Assembly (NCBI RefSeq): GCF_013375035.1
Contig: NZ_CP056032.1
Location: forward strand, 5,516,001 to 5,580,000
Source of the DNA: Spirosoma sp. KUDC1026
GTDB taxonomy: Bacteria; Bacteroidota; Bacteroidia; Cytophagales; Spirosomataceae
Length of the DNA stretch: 64,000 nt
Direction: 5' to 3'
Shown piece after piece: positions 51,863 through 60,947 of this stretch. The position numbers were made by a program, and so were the translations under genes. The notes under the pieces are model-generated. The model saw nothing but the letters and a program-made list of their open reading frames with translations. It did not search any database and was not told the DNA's origin. Numbering within the stretch: the first letter of the stretch is position 1; the number at the start of each line of letters is the position of its first letter.

Positions 51863-53896
51863 CTACTGTCTGCGTATCAGTAACAGCGAACCCGACCGAA
51901 CGGTTTTCTCTCCGGTCTGATCTTCGGTCTCAATATAATACCCGTACTTACCATCCTGAGCCATCGTGCCGTTGATCGTACCGTCCCACCCAAGCGTTCG
52001 ATCGGTCGTACTGTAGATCACCCCGCCCCAGCGATCAAAGATCGTCATCCGGAAGCGTTCGACAAAAACTCCTTTGGCGACGAACGTATCATTCATTCCG
52101 TCGCCATCGGGGGTGAAGGCATCGGGCACCAGAATCCGGGACGACCGGCGCAGCGTAAAGTAATTGGAGTAGCTGAACACACCCGTATTCGACGTAGCCA
52201 CGATTCGGTATTTCTGCGATTGCTCATTCGGGTCGGGCGTGTATTCCGTATCCATACCAACCTGAATAACCCGCGTTGTCCCGTTCAGGTCGTCCAGAAT
52301 TTCGACGGTATAACCGGCAGAGGGTGCATCTGAAAATGGCGTAGCACTGGTCCAGTCAATTCCGTCGGCGGAATTAGAAGAGAGATAAACCGTACAGGCG
52401 GGCTGCGACGGGGGCGACACCTGACCGCAGGTATTTTGATACGTCACCTGATAGCAGTACGAACTGATGTTCGGGTTAGCGTCCTGATCAATAAACGTAT
52501 TGTTACTGAACTGCTCGGAAATTTGCCCGAATGAGCCCGTCGGACTATTGGCCCGGCTGATGGCCAGGGTATAACTGGTGGCCGTACCCGTCAGTGGCAA
52601 CGTAGTAACCAGCCGGGGGCGGTTGTTTTCGATAGACACGACCGTGTTGCCTGGCGCACTGGGTGCATCACCACCGACACCGGTTACGCAGACTGGTCCT
52701 GATATAATCGTAGCTTGTCCTACTTCGGCATTCAAGCTATAGCAGTACTGAACTCCACACTGAATATCTTTGGCATCTGTATAAGTATTTGAAGACCGAT
52801 CAGAAATTGTTCCTCCAGCTAATACTCCATTTTTTTCAATCCTATAAATTATTGGACGTGCAGAAGATGAAACCCCTGCATAGGCTGGCCAATTTAGAAC
52901 ATTCTCCTTGCTAGCAGCTTGAGCAGTCATTACTAAGCTGCATACTTCATCTGACTTGATTGGTGTACTATTACAAGCATCTTTTACTACTAACTGGAAA
53001 CATTGAACTTGCTTAGTATCAATCTGTTTACCTCCAACTTCCGTCACATTAAATGCTACAGCTCCTGTTCCCCCTTGACCCGTAGTTTCATAGATTCCAC
53101 TTGCATTCTTCCAATAAAGCTCTGCAGATGTTGCACCACCCGTTTGGTACACAATCGAAATTGAATTATCACTGGTGGTCGTTAACTTATTAATAATAGG
53201 CGGTGTTGTTGCAGCGGCCAGATTAACAACCTGTTTCTCTTCAGTGCTTGTACAGCCAGTGAAAGCTCCTGTATTCGGGTCACCGTATGACCCTGTGATA
53301 AAAAAGGTGTAGGATGTGTTGCCACCGGTGGTTGAATACGCATACGAAAACGTTGAGGCTACCTGCGCTCTCGTTTTGGTTTCCACACGGCCATCTCCCC
53401 AGCGAATTGTATAAAAGTCATACTGCCCCAATGTCGCCGGATCTATTGTCACTTGCACCTGGCCCCCAGCGCAGGTTTTTACAGACGATATTTTGACTGG
53501 ATTAAGCGGAAGGACTTCGACTTCTTCACAGTGAAGCATTGCGGTTCCATTAAGACTACCTGCCTGCAAAATTTTATATACACCAGCTGTCTTAAATTGA
53601 TACCTTGTCGAAACAGTACCAGCTGTCACTAAACTGGAGTCTTTAGTATAGCCGTATATATATTTTATGCCAGTTGCAACTGGTTTTGTGTTTGTAACAG
53701 AAACAAAATCACCGATACATATTTTTCTTTTATTGAGAGTGAACCCCCCTTCTTGAGTATTTGGAGTACGGTTAGCAGGATTACATAGGTCGGTCTGTCC
53801 TTGGGTATGACTAACTAGCCCAAAAAACATGAATACTAATATCATTATTCTAAGCTCACTGCCCACTTCAGTCCGCCATCCTTGTAAAATTCGCAC
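51863..53896 (-). CDS. Large secreted protein with gliding-motility C-terminal domain (T9SS type B)
   Basis: A 677-residue secreted protein carried by the type IX secretion system. The N-terminus has a signal segment (IMILVFMFFGLVSHTQGQ). The middle has PKD/Ig-like and fibronectin-like beta domains, and the last 85 or so residues form the CHU/gliding-motility-associated C-terminal domain: VPDAFTPDGDGMNDTFVAKG, MTIFDRWGGVIYSTTDRTLG and GKYGYYIETEDQTGEKTVRS. No catalytic domain is seen; surface or gliding adhesion is likely. Base composition differs along the gene: the 5' half is clearly A/T-rich and the 3' half typical of the window. Confidence 0.9.
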   Translation of the reverse strand: MRILQGWRTEVGSELRIMILVFMFFGLVSHTQGQTDLCNPANRTPNTQEGGFTLNKRKICIGDFVSVTNTKPVATGIKYIYGYTKDSSLVTAGTVSTRYQFKTAGVYKILQAGSLNGTAMLHCEEVEVLPLNPVKISSVKTCAGGQVQVTIDPATLGQYDFYTIRWGDGRVETKTRAQVASTFSYAYSTTGGNTSYTFFITGSYGDPNTGAFTGCTSTEEKQVVNLAAATTPPIINKLTTTSDNSISIVYQTGGATSAELYWKNASGIYETTGQGGTGAVAFNVTEVGGKQIDTKQVQCFQLVVKDACNSTPIKSDEVCSLVMTAQAASKENVLNWPAYAGVSSSARPIIYRIEKNGVLAGGTISDRSSNTYTDAKDIQCGVQYCYSLNAEVGQATIISGPVCVTGVGGDAPSAPGNTVVSIENNRPRLVTTLPLTGTATSYTLAISRANSPTGSFGQISEQFSNNTFIDQDANPNISSYCYQVTYQNTCGQVSPPSQPACTVYLSSNSADGIDWTSATPFSDAPSAGYTVEILDDLNGTTRVIQVGMDTEYTPDPNEQSQKYRIVATSNTGVFSYSNYFTLRRSSRILVPDAFTPDGDGMNDTFVAKGVFVERFRMTIFDRWGGVIYSTTDRTLGWDGTINGTMAQDGKYGYYIETEDQTGEKTVRSGSLLLIRRQ

Positions 53897-54124
53897 AGAG
53901 AGTAAAAATTTTCGTTACCAGAGATTTATGGGATTCTTTCCGTAAAACGCTGTCTCCGACATTTTCGCGCCTGGCGAAACGTATCTTCCTGAAAAACAGT
54001 TTTTCAGTCAAAACAGCGTTTCTTTACGCGTTTTTAGAAAAGCACAACGTAGTACGGCGCTGCGTACGTTTGCGTCCAAACTGGATACCAAAGGTAATTA
54101 CGCCGACACGCATCGATCAAGAAG
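53897..54124. other. Divergent region between the T9SS gene and ribBA
   Basis: It contains nested inverted repeats: CTGAAAAA/TTTTTCAG at 53989-54007 and AAACGCTGT (53945-53953) pairing with ACAGCGTTT (about 54013-54021). The FMN riboswitch consensus is absent despite the downstream riboflavin gene. TACGTTTG at 54065-54072 matches the -7 consensus but has no -33 partner. Confidence 0.4.
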
Positions 54125-55414
54125 ATGAGCAATAATAGTACCAACATCACCGGTTCGGCCGCAAATCAGGAAGCCTCCAGTCCAATTCGTCTGGATCGGA
54201 TTGAGGACGCCATCGCTGATATCAAAGCCGGTAAAATCGTTCTGGTAGTGGACGATGAAGACCGCGAAAACGAGGGCGATATGATCTGCGCAGCGGAGCT
54301 GATTACGCCCGAAATGGTCAATTTCATGATCCGCGAAGCCCGCGGACTCATGTGTGCCCCGCTTACCCAGGAGCGCTGCGAAGAGCTGGGGCTGGACATG
54401 ATGGTGAGCAGCAATACGTCGGTTCATACCACGCCGTTTACCGTATCGGTCGACCTGCTGGGCAATGGCTGCACGACGGGTATCTCAGCCTCCGACCGGG
54501 CCAAAACCATTCAGGCGCTGGTTGATCCCAACACCAAACCCGACGATCTGGGTCGCCCAGGGCATATTTTCCCGCTGCGGGCCGTCGAAGGGGGCGTTAT
54601 CCGCCGGGCGGGTCATACCGAAGCGGCCGTCGATCTGGCGCGCATGGCGGGTTTGTCGCCCGTGGGTGTCCTGATCGAAGTGCTGAATGAAGACGGCACC
54701 ATGGCGCGGCTCCCCGAACTCCGTGTACTGGCCGACCGCTTTGGCATGAAGCTGATCAGCATTCAGGATCTGATCAGCTACCGGCTCCAGACCGAATCCC
54801 TTATTCATCGGGAGATCGGCGTCGATATGCCGACCGAATGGGGTCATTTTGATTTGATTGCGTATAAACAAAGCAATACCGGCGATATGCACCTGGCCCT
54901 CATCAAAGGTAGCTGGGAACCGAACGAGCCGGTGCTGGTTCGTGTCCATTCGTCCTGTGTCACGGGCGATATTTTCGGATCGTGCCGTTGCGACTGCGGT
55001 CCGCAGTTACACAGCGCCATGAAAATGGTAGAAGCCGAGGGCAAGGGCGTGATCGTTTACATGTTTCAGGAAGGACGGGGTATTGGCTTGTTGAACAAGC
55101 TGAAAGCCTACAAACTCCAGGAAATGGGCCGCGATACGGTCGAAGCCAACCTCGACCTGGGCCTGCCGATGGACGCCCGCGATTACGGCGTTGGTGCGCA
55201 GATTCTGCGGGATCTGGGCATCCGGAAACTTCGTCTGATCTCAAACAACCCCAAAAAACGGGCGGGTCTGATGGGGTATGGACTAGAAATCGTGGAGACC
55301 GTCCCCATCGAGATTCCGTCGAATCCGCATAACGAGCGCTACCTGCGTACTAAACGCGACAAGATGGGCCATACCATCATGAACGAGCCAGTCAACCACG
55401 AACAGCAGCTTTAA
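54125..55414 (+). CDS. ribBA: Bifunctional DHBP synthase/GTP cyclohydrolase II
   Basis: Makes both riboflavin precursors: 3,4-dihydroxy-2-butanone 4-phosphate from ribulose 5-phosphate, and the pyrimidine from GTP. In 429 residues the N-terminal RibB domain has [18 protein letters not shown] and the conserved [18 protein letters not shown], and the C-terminal RibA domain has the zinc-binding [20 protein letters not shown] and [18 protein letters not shown]. Both active sites look complete. It is followed by tandem hairpins. No other rib gene is in the window. Confidence 0.96.
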   Translation: MSNNSTNITGSAANQEASSPIRLDRIEDAIADIKAGKIVLVVDDEDRENEGDMICAAELITPEMVNFMIREARGLMCAPLTQERCEELGLDMMVSSNTSVHTTPFTVSVDLLGNGCTTGISASDRAKTIQALVDPNTKPDDLGRPGHIFPLRAVEGGVIRRAGHTEAAVDLARMAGLSPVGVLIEVLNEDGTMARLPELRVLADRFGMKLISIQDLISYRLQTESLIHREIGVDMPTEWGHFDLIAYKQSNTGDMHLALIKGSWEPNEPVLVRVHSSCVTGDIFGSCRCDCGPQLHSAMKMVEAEGKGVIVYMFQEGRGIGLLNKLKAYKLQEMGRDTVEANLDLGLPMDARDYGVGAQILRDLGIRKLRLISNNPKKRAGLMGYGLEIVETVPIEIPSNPHNERYLRTKRDKMGHTIMNEPVNHEQQL

Positions 55415-55430
55415 CGATACTATTTTATAG

Positions 55431-55480
55431 ACAGGATCACAGCCCGGCGGCCACCGTGGCGCGGCTGTAATCCTGTTCGT
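55431..55480 (+). terminator. First of two tandem hairpins after ribBA
   Basis: CAGGATCACAGCC pairs with GGCTGTAATCCTG (one mismatch) and encloses a GC-rich inner loop. It is followed by TTCGTAAAA. Confidence 0.65.
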
Positions 55481-55484
55481 AAAA

Positions 55485-55522
55485 AAATGCGGATCAAGGG
55501 GGTAGAACCCAGATCCGCATTT
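55485..55522 (+). terminator. Second tandem hairpin between ribBA and thioredoxin
   Basis: AAATGCGGATC pairs perfectly with GATCCGCATTT across a 16-nt loop. It lies 44 bases before the thioredoxin ATG and may act as terminator or leader structure. Confidence 0.55.
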
Positions 55523-55565
55523 GTGCGTTTAAGAGATAGCTGACAGTAAAACAGCCCTCAACGCT

Positions 55566-55871
55566 ATGGCTAAACAGGCATTCGGAGATATTATTAAAGG
55601 CGATACGCCCGTATTAGTTGACTTCTACGCCGACTGGTGTGCGCCCTGCCGCCAGCAGGCCCCAATCCTCAAGCAGCTCACCGACCGGAACGGGGATAAA
55701 ATCAGAGTACTGAAAGTTAATGTCGATCAGAGTCAGAAGGCGGCACAACAATACCAGATACGCAGTATTCCGACGATGATTCTGTTCAAGAACGGAAAAG
55801 TTGTCTGGCGGCAGTCGGGTGTTCAGTCGCTGCAAACGCTGGAGGGGCTGGCCCGGCAATACGGTGCGTGA
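55566..55871 (+). CDS. Thioredoxin
   Basis: A 101-residue cytosolic thioredoxin. The redox motif is WCAPC (Cys25 and Cys28) in DFYADWCAPCRQQAPIL rather than the canonical WCGPC. The cis-proline is in IRSIPTMILFKNGKVV, the usual place. Length and fold are normal. The Ala-for-Gly change is found in some thioredoxins and may alter redox potential. It sits after two hairpins following ribBA and converges, one base apart, with a membrane protein gene. Confidence 0.93.
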   Translation: MAKQAFGDIIKGDTPVLVDFYADWCAPCRQQAPILKQLTDRNGDKIRVLKVNVDQSQKAAQQYQIRSIPTMILFKNGKVVWRQSGVQSLQTLEGLARQYGA

Positions 55872-55872
55872 A

Positions 55873-57549
55873 CTATAGAACGCGACTGGTTCGATACACC
55901 CGAATCTCCTGCTTGTTTTTCTGAATCAAGCCGACATGATAGGGCTGTTTGCGTGTGAACGACCGGTACACCTGGGTCTCAAACCCGTTGCCAAACCAAG
56001 TCTGCTGCAACCAGAACGATCGCAGTCCCAGGTTTGTCGCCCGACGGCTCGGGAATAACAGGGTATGGTCATCTCCTTTCAATAAAACCCACACCCAGTT
56101 ATCCGGTTGTAGGCTACTGTGAAACCAACTGTTCTTAATAGTAACCTCATCATTACCCTCAGCAAAAGCAGAAATCAACTGGTCTCCATTTGGGTAGTTC
56201 TGCCAGGGTTTTGCCACCTTTCTTTCCAGTTGAGCTAACAGCCTTCGGTCGGCACCAACGGGCTGAAACACCGTTGCTACCTGCTGCTTGATTTCTTCCG
56301 ATTGAGTTTGTCTAAAGTTGTAGTAAAAAGCCAGGCTTCGACTCCGGAAGTTATACATACCGGCCAGGTGGTGCTGGAAAATACCGATCCAGAAGATAAT
56401 ACTAGCGGCTAGTACGCTCCCTCCCACAAGTCGCAACGGCCATCCTCTTTCCCTGGCAATCAGTACGAACTGGATATACCCAGTAATAACGAACATCGTA
56501 CTATAGAGACTATACCGGCTTAGCATCAGTCCCCGCCAGCCGGCAAACGATAACCTGTTGTTGGCCACCGCTCCGGCCGACAACACAAGAAAGCTGGCCA
56601 GCAGCAGCGTTACCAGACTGGCTCGATAGACGACAGTCAGCCGGGTGGCCGAATCAACGCGGAACAATCGATTGATCAGCCAGACACTCATGCCCGCAAC
56701 CCCTACACAGACGACTCCCCCAACCAGCAAATTCTCCTGGTACGTATCAGTAAAGGGGTATATATTAAAGTAAGCACCAAGGAAAATCATAGCCCCTGAT
56801 AGCTTGTCCAACAAGCTGTACGTATCAACACCCGATAAAATAGCTGGTCGCTCGTACCCCCAGAAGTAGGTACTCATTAACACGGTCAACAGGATAAGCC
56901 AGGCTCCCGCATCGCGCCAACGCCTTTGAACAAGTAACGCGATTCCCGCCAGTACTACAGCAATAAAGCCATTTCCGGATGTGTAACACAATAGTGCGGC
57001 AACCGCCCACGCCCCCCACCAGGAACGGCGTTCTGGATTGACGACCAGCACAAAGAGCAACGCATAGAACAGATGCACAGTGATATTCTGCAGAGAAGCC
57101 ATGGCCCAGAGCGAATTCTCGTAGAAATGCATCTGAAAGAGTAGCCAGCAGACCGGTACCCAAACAACTATGGGTACTGATAGCTGCCATAACAAACGCA
57201 CCAGTAGCCAGCCGAGGCCCAGTAGCGCCAGGTTTCCGATGATGATCAGAGCAGAAAAAGAAATCTGCCCATGCAGCCAGTATACTAGCCAGAACCAACC
57301 GCGTACGTAGACCAGCCGGTGTTCGTTGAGCTGCGAAAAAAGAAGTTGAATTTTATCGGTCCAGGTCGTGGCTTCACGGAGCCGGACCATATCTAATTCA
57401 AGGATATAATCGTCGAAGATGGGTAGGTTTCGTTGCAGTCCAATCACCAGGCAGTAATACACAACCACGGGAACGGCGGCAAGAAAAACAAATAAAAGAG
57501 GACATAGATTGACCTGAGCCAATCTTGTCAGAAGGCCAGAGCGACGCAT
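55873..57549 (-). CDS. Polytopic membrane protein, possible GT-C-type glycosyltransferase
   Basis: A 558-residue integral membrane protein with about 11-12 transmembrane helices in the first 390 residues, then a soluble C-terminal domain of about 160 residues (SLAFYYNFRQTQSEEIKQQV onward). The first extracytoplasmic loop has LPIFDDYILELDMVRLREAT; acidic residues after helix 1 are a mark of GT-C glycosyltransferases that use lipid-linked sugars. That is only suggestive. I do not recognise the family. It overlaps nothing and is followed by a 426-base gene-free stretch upstream. Confidence 0.65.
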   Translation of the reverse strand: MRRSGLLTRLAQVNLCPLLFVFLAAVPVVVYYCLVIGLQRNLPIFDDYILELDMVRLREATTWTDKIQLLFSQLNEHRLVYVRGWFWLVYWLHGQISFSALIIIGNLALLGLGWLLVRLLWQLSVPIVVWVPVCWLLFQMHFYENSLWAMASLQNITVHLFYALLFVLVVNPERRSWWGAWAVAALLCYTSGNGFIAVVLAGIALLVQRRWRDAGAWLILLTVLMSTYFWGYERPAILSGVDTYSLLDKLSGAMIFLGAYFNIYPFTDTYQENLLVGGVVCVGVAGMSVWLINRLFRVDSATRLTVVYRASLVTLLLASFLVLSAGAVANNRLSFAGWRGLMLSRYSLYSTMFVITGYIQFVLIARERGWPLRLVGGSVLAASIIFWIGIFQHHLAGMYNFRSRSLAFYYNFRQTQSEEIKQQVATVFQPVGADRRLLAQLERKVAKPWQNYPNGDQLISAFAEGNDEVTIKNSWFHSSLQPDNWVWVLLKGDDHTLLFPSRRATNLGLRSFWLQQTWFGNGFETQVYRSFTRKQPYHVGLIQKNKQEIRVYRTSRVL

Positions 57550-57975
57550 GTATTCGTAAATTGAAAATTGTGGTATATGGTAAACGAGGAAACCGCATCA
57601 TGTAGCGATGATGCAGAAGGCAGTTAGGCAGAACTTATCAGGGTGGAGTAACTATCATATGATATAGAAACAAGCAACTAAGGATGCTAATTTGACGAGT
57701 TCATTTACAAAAAACCCGACCGTTGAGTATATCTCAGATATAAGTCAACTCATTATAAATATTTTCATATCAAACATGATTGGTCGCAAAATGCTCATTG
57801 CAGTCATAAAAGTTTATTATTCGGTCATTGGTACAGTAGGTAATATGTCGTAGAATCGACCTGTCTACCGCTCAGTAACAAATACACCGTTCCCACATAT
57901 CCCATAATCCGGGTATTGCGCTCGGACGAGTAAGTATCTAATTTTCAGAGCCTAACTCGTTTAACCGCCTTACGT
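57550..57975. other. Gene-free, A/T-rich intergenic region
   Basis: No gene or RNA consensus is visible. It holds small palindromes such as TATCATATGATA (around 57655) and ATATCTCAGATAT (around 57730), probably regulatory for the divergent membrane protein and NarL-type regulator genes. No repeats or transposon ends were found. Confidence 0.45.
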
Positions 57976-58596
57976 ATGCCTACCCGGATTGCCATTGCCC
58001 ACGACTACCACCTCCTGACCGAGGCCCTCGCCGATCTGGTTCGTAAATCAGGCGACTATTCCATTGTCTTCACGGCCGAAACGTACGATCACGTTCTGAA
58101 TCAGCTTCGTCAGGTCGTCCCCCCACCCGACGTACTGCTGCTGGACATGAGCCTGATCCGAAATTTCGACGCCGTCACGCAGCTTTGTCGCCGGTATCCG
58201 TCCCTGCGGGTGCTGGTTCTTTCTGTTCCCAGCCACGACGTATTTGTTGCCCGGATCGAGCGACTTGGTGTTCATGGGTATCTACTTCGGCAGAGCCGCC
58301 CTGAACAATTTCAGCAGGCATTGCGTGAACTGATCACAACTGGGTCCTATTTCCCTAAGCCATCCGCCCGGGTACTACTACCATCGGTAGCCAATTCGTC
58401 GCAGCTCAACAACCGCGAATACAACTTCCTGCGGTGGGCGTGCAGCGAGCTGACGTACAATGAAATCGCCGACCAGATGTGCGTTAGTCCGCGTACGGTC
58501 GATGGCTATCGCGAGGTCGTTTTTCAGAAAATGAGCGTTCGCACCCGGGTGGGCATGGTCATTAAAGCCATGCAGGAGGGACTCGTTACGTTGTAA
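57976..58596 (+). CDS. NarL/LuxR-family response regulator with atypical receiver
   Basis: A 206-residue DNA-binding regulator. The receiver domain (about 1-118) has phosphorylatable Asp57 in DVLLLDMSLI and Asp10 in AIAHDYHLL, where the usual acidic pair is His-Asp. The conserved Lys of beta strand 5 is replaced by Arg105 (GYLLRQSRP). The LuxR helix-turn-helix is at about 145-206 with LNNREYNFLRWACSELTYNE and MCVSPRTVDGYREVVFQKM. No histidine kinase lies nearby, so phosphorylation may be absent or different. A terminator follows. Confidence 0.9.
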   Translation: MPTRIAIAHDYHLLTEALADLVRKSGDYSIVFTAETYDHVLNQLRQVVPPPDVLLLDMSLIRNFDAVTQLCRRYPSLRVLVLSVPSHDVFVARIERLGVHGYLLRQSRPEQFQQALRELITTGSYFPKPSARVLLPSVANSSQLNNREYNFLRWACSELTYNEIADQMCVSPRTVDGYREVVFQKMSVRTRVGMVIKAMQEGLVTL

Positions 58597-58624
58597 ACAG
58601 CACTTCTTTCTTCGTCATTACGTT

Positions 58625-58655
58625 GCGCCAGCCTGTCGACCGGACGGGCTGGCGC
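58625..58655 (+). terminator. Terminator after the NarL-type regulator gene
   Basis: GCGCCAGCC pairs perfectly with GGCTGGCGC across a 13-nt loop, followed by TTATCTTTG. The T tract is short. Confidence 0.6.
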
Positions 58656-58656
58656 T

Positions 58657-58664
58657 TATCTTTG
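58657..58664 (+). promoter_or_regulatory. Probable -7 element of the epimerase operon
   Basis: TATCTTTG matches TAnnTTTG exactly and lies only 16 bases before the ATG at 58681, implying a very short leader. Confidence 0.45.
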
Positions 58665-58680
58665 TCGAAATGACGATCCG

Positions 58681-59733
58681 ATGCAGCTGCTATTTCATCC
58701 CGTTACACTCCGACTTACGCATACGTTCACCATTGCGCACGACAGCCGCGATGAGCAGCCGTCGCTGATTGTTGAATTGCGCGATGGCTCGTACCGGGGG
58801 TTTGGTGAAGCGACCGCTACACACTACTACGGCATCACGCTGGACGGGATGATTGCCGCTCTGGAGGCCATTCGTGACCAGATCGAAGCGTATGAACTGA
58901 CCGATCCGGAAGCGTTCTGGGCGGATATGCAGCCGCACCTGGCCGACAAGCCGTTCGCGCTCTGTGCCCTCGACCAGGCCGCCTGGGATCTGTGGGGCAA
59001 GAAACAGGGCCAGCCGCTTTACAAGCTCTGGCAACTCGATCCGGCCAACAGTCCGATTACAGACTATACTATTGGTTTCGATACCCCCGAGCGCATGGTG
59101 GCCAAGATGCAGGAAAAACCCTGGCCGCTGTATAAGATCAAGCTGGGCCGCTCGACCACCAATCCGGACGAAGGTGACCTGCCGCTGGTCCGGACGCTAC
59201 GTGCCCATACCGACGCCCTGTTCCGAGTCGATGCGAACTGCGGCTGGCAACCCGCCGACGCCATCACAAAATCGCGCGCCCTGGCCGAACTGGGTGTCGA
59301 ATTCATCGAGCAACCCCTGCCCGCCGACGACTGGGAAGGTGCCAAAACCGTTTTTCAGGAAACGGCCCTACCCATCATTGCCGACGAAAGCTGTATTGTC
59401 GAAAGCGACGTTGACCGTTGCGCGGGGTATTTTCACGGCGTCAACATTAAACTGACCAAGTGCGGAGGTATTACCCCTGCCCGCCGGATGATTGCCCGCG
59501 CTCGTGAACTGGGCCTGTCCGTCATGGTAGGCTGTATGACCGAATCCAGCGTCGGTATTTCGGCCATTGCGCAGTTGCTCCCCCTGCTCGACTACGCCGA
59601 TCTGGACGGTGCCATGCTTATCGCCAACGATCCCGCAATGGGCGTTACGTTTGACAATGGTCATGTTATTTATGCCGATGAACCCGGCACCGGCGTTCAA
59701 TGGCTGTTAGAGGAAGGAGCTGAAATTCAATGA
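58681..59733 (+). CDS. Dipeptide epimerase, enolase superfamily
   Basis: Racemises the second residue of dipeptides, probably L-Ala-D/L-Glu from peptidoglycan recycling. In 350 residues the enolase-superfamily barrel shows Lys152 and Lys154 in YKIKLGRS, metal ligands Asp184 in RVDANCGW, Glu210 in EFIEQPLP and Asp235 in IIADESC, and Lys257 in NIKLTKCGG. MVGCMTESSVGISA is typical of the muconate-lactonising/epimerase subgroup. The exact dipeptide cannot be read from sequence. It overlaps the next gene by 4 bases (ATGA), so the two are coupled. Confidence 0.92.
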   Translation: MQLLFHPVTLRLTHTFTIAHDSRDEQPSLIVELRDGSYRGFGEATATHYYGITLDGMIAALEAIRDQIEAYELTDPEAFWADMQPHLADKPFALCALDQAAWDLWGKKQGQPLYKLWQLDPANSPITDYTIGFDTPERMVAKMQEKPWPLYKIKLGRSTTNPDEGDLPLVRTLRAHTDALFRVDANCGWQPADAITKSRALAELGVEFIEQPLPADDWEGAKTVFQETALPIIADESCIVESDVDRCAGYFHGVNIKLTKCGGITPARRMIARARELGLSVMVGCMTESSVGISAIAQLLPLLDYADLDGAMLIANDPAMGVTFDNGHVIYADEPGTGVQWLLEEGAEIQ

Positions 59734-60800
59734 CGACAAGTTTTGATATCGACCATCTGCCCGGCCGTACGATAACCCACGCTGGCAGCGAATACCTGTT
59801 TTTTAGCGGAACGGCCTACCTCGGTCTGCAGCAGAATCCCGCGTTTCAGCAATTGCTGGTTGAGGGTACGAACCGCTATGGTACCAGTTTCGGTAGTTCC
59901 CGCAACGGTAATCTGCGGCTGGCGATTTATGAAGCCGCCGAAGCTGAACTGGCCCGCCGTATCAGCGGTCCCGGCACCTCGGCCCTGACGGTTTCGTCGG
60001 GCATGATGGCCGGGCAGGTTGTCGTTCAGGCCTTTCGGGCGCAGGAGGCTACGTTCATTTATGCGCCCTGCGCTCACCCCGCTCTCTGGAACGTACCAGC
60101 CCCTGCCCTCCCTGCGGGCTCCTTCGCCGACTGGACTCAGCAGTTACCCGAACAGCTCCGTGCCGTTACGTCGCCGGCACCTATTGTTGTGCTGACCAAC
60201 GCCATCGACGCGCTTCACTCGAATCACTATTCGTTTGACTGGGTGAATGATTTACCGGACGACCGGCCCATCACGCTTGTCGTCGACGACTCGCACGGGC
60301 TTGGCCTCCTGAACGGTGGACGCGGTATCTGGCCACAGCTGCCGACAAAAGAAAATGTAGAGTTACTGGTAACGGGTTCACTGGCCAAAGCCATGGGATT
60401 GCCGGGGGGAGCGGTGTTCGGCAATCCCGACTCGCTGGACCGACTTCGGAAGACAGCCTTTTTTGGTGGTTCCTCCCCTATTCCACCGGCTTACCTGGAT
60501 GCGTTCCTGAAAGCCGAGCCGCTGTATACTGAAGCGTTCGATAAGCTACAGCAGAACCTGACGCTGGCCGAAAAGCTCCTGGGCGTAACGGCTCTGTTTA
60601 ACCACGCGAAAGGATATCCCGTCTTTTTTACGGAACAGGACAAGCTCTATCCGTACCTGCTGGAGCGAAACATTGTCCTGTATTCCTTCGCCTATCCAAC
60701 CGTTCACGATCCGGCCAACACCCGGATCGTGATCAGCGCTTTTCATGAGCTGGCCGATATTCAGCAGTTGGCTTACCGGATCTACGACTACATGTTTTAA
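59730..60800 (+). CDS. BioF-like PLP-dependent aminotransferase-fold enzyme
   Basis: A 356-residue alpha-oxoamine synthase-like enzyme (BioF/KBL group, fold type I). It has FGSSRNGNLRLAIYEAAEAE near the start, TLVVDDSHGLGLLNGGRGIW with Asp186/Asp187 and His189, and the PLP lysine Lys220 in VTGSLAKAMGLPGGAVFGN. Family members condense amino acids with acyl-CoA. The protein is shorter at the N-terminus than BioF. The 4-base overlap with the dipeptide epimerase gene suggests a shared pathway, perhaps amino-acid or muropeptide salvage. The reaction is unknown. Confidence 0.85.
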   Translation: MTTSFDIDHLPGRTITHAGSEYLFFSGTAYLGLQQNPAFQQLLVEGTNRYGTSFGSSRNGNLRLAIYEAAEAELARRISGPGTSALTVSSGMMAGQVVVQAFRAQEATFIYAPCAHPALWNVPAPALPAGSFADWTQQLPEQLRAVTSPAPIVVLTNAIDALHSNHYSFDWVNDLPDDRPITLVVDDSHGLGLLNGGRGIWPQLPTKENVELLVTGSLAKAMGLPGGAVFGNPDSLDRLRKTAFFGGSSPIPPAYLDAFLKAEPLYTEAFDKLQQNLTLAEKLLGVTALFNHAKGYPVFFTEQDKLYPYLLERNIVLYSFAYPTVHDPANTRIVISAFHELADIQQLAYRIYDYMF

Positions 60801-60947
60801 GCGCTCATGAAGCTCAGTCGACTTCCGTAGCGCACAACTGGTCGGGATGATAGTGTTGATTCAGCAACGAAGCAAACGCCGATCACCCTTCTGCTTATGA
60901 ACAGGTTGCTGCGATCTCGCTTCACGACCGGACGGCAAGCTGGTAGT

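Noticed and set aside
53897-54124. Possible FMN riboswitch before ribBA
   Set aside because: The conserved RFN element sequences are absent; only inverted repeats of another kind are seen.
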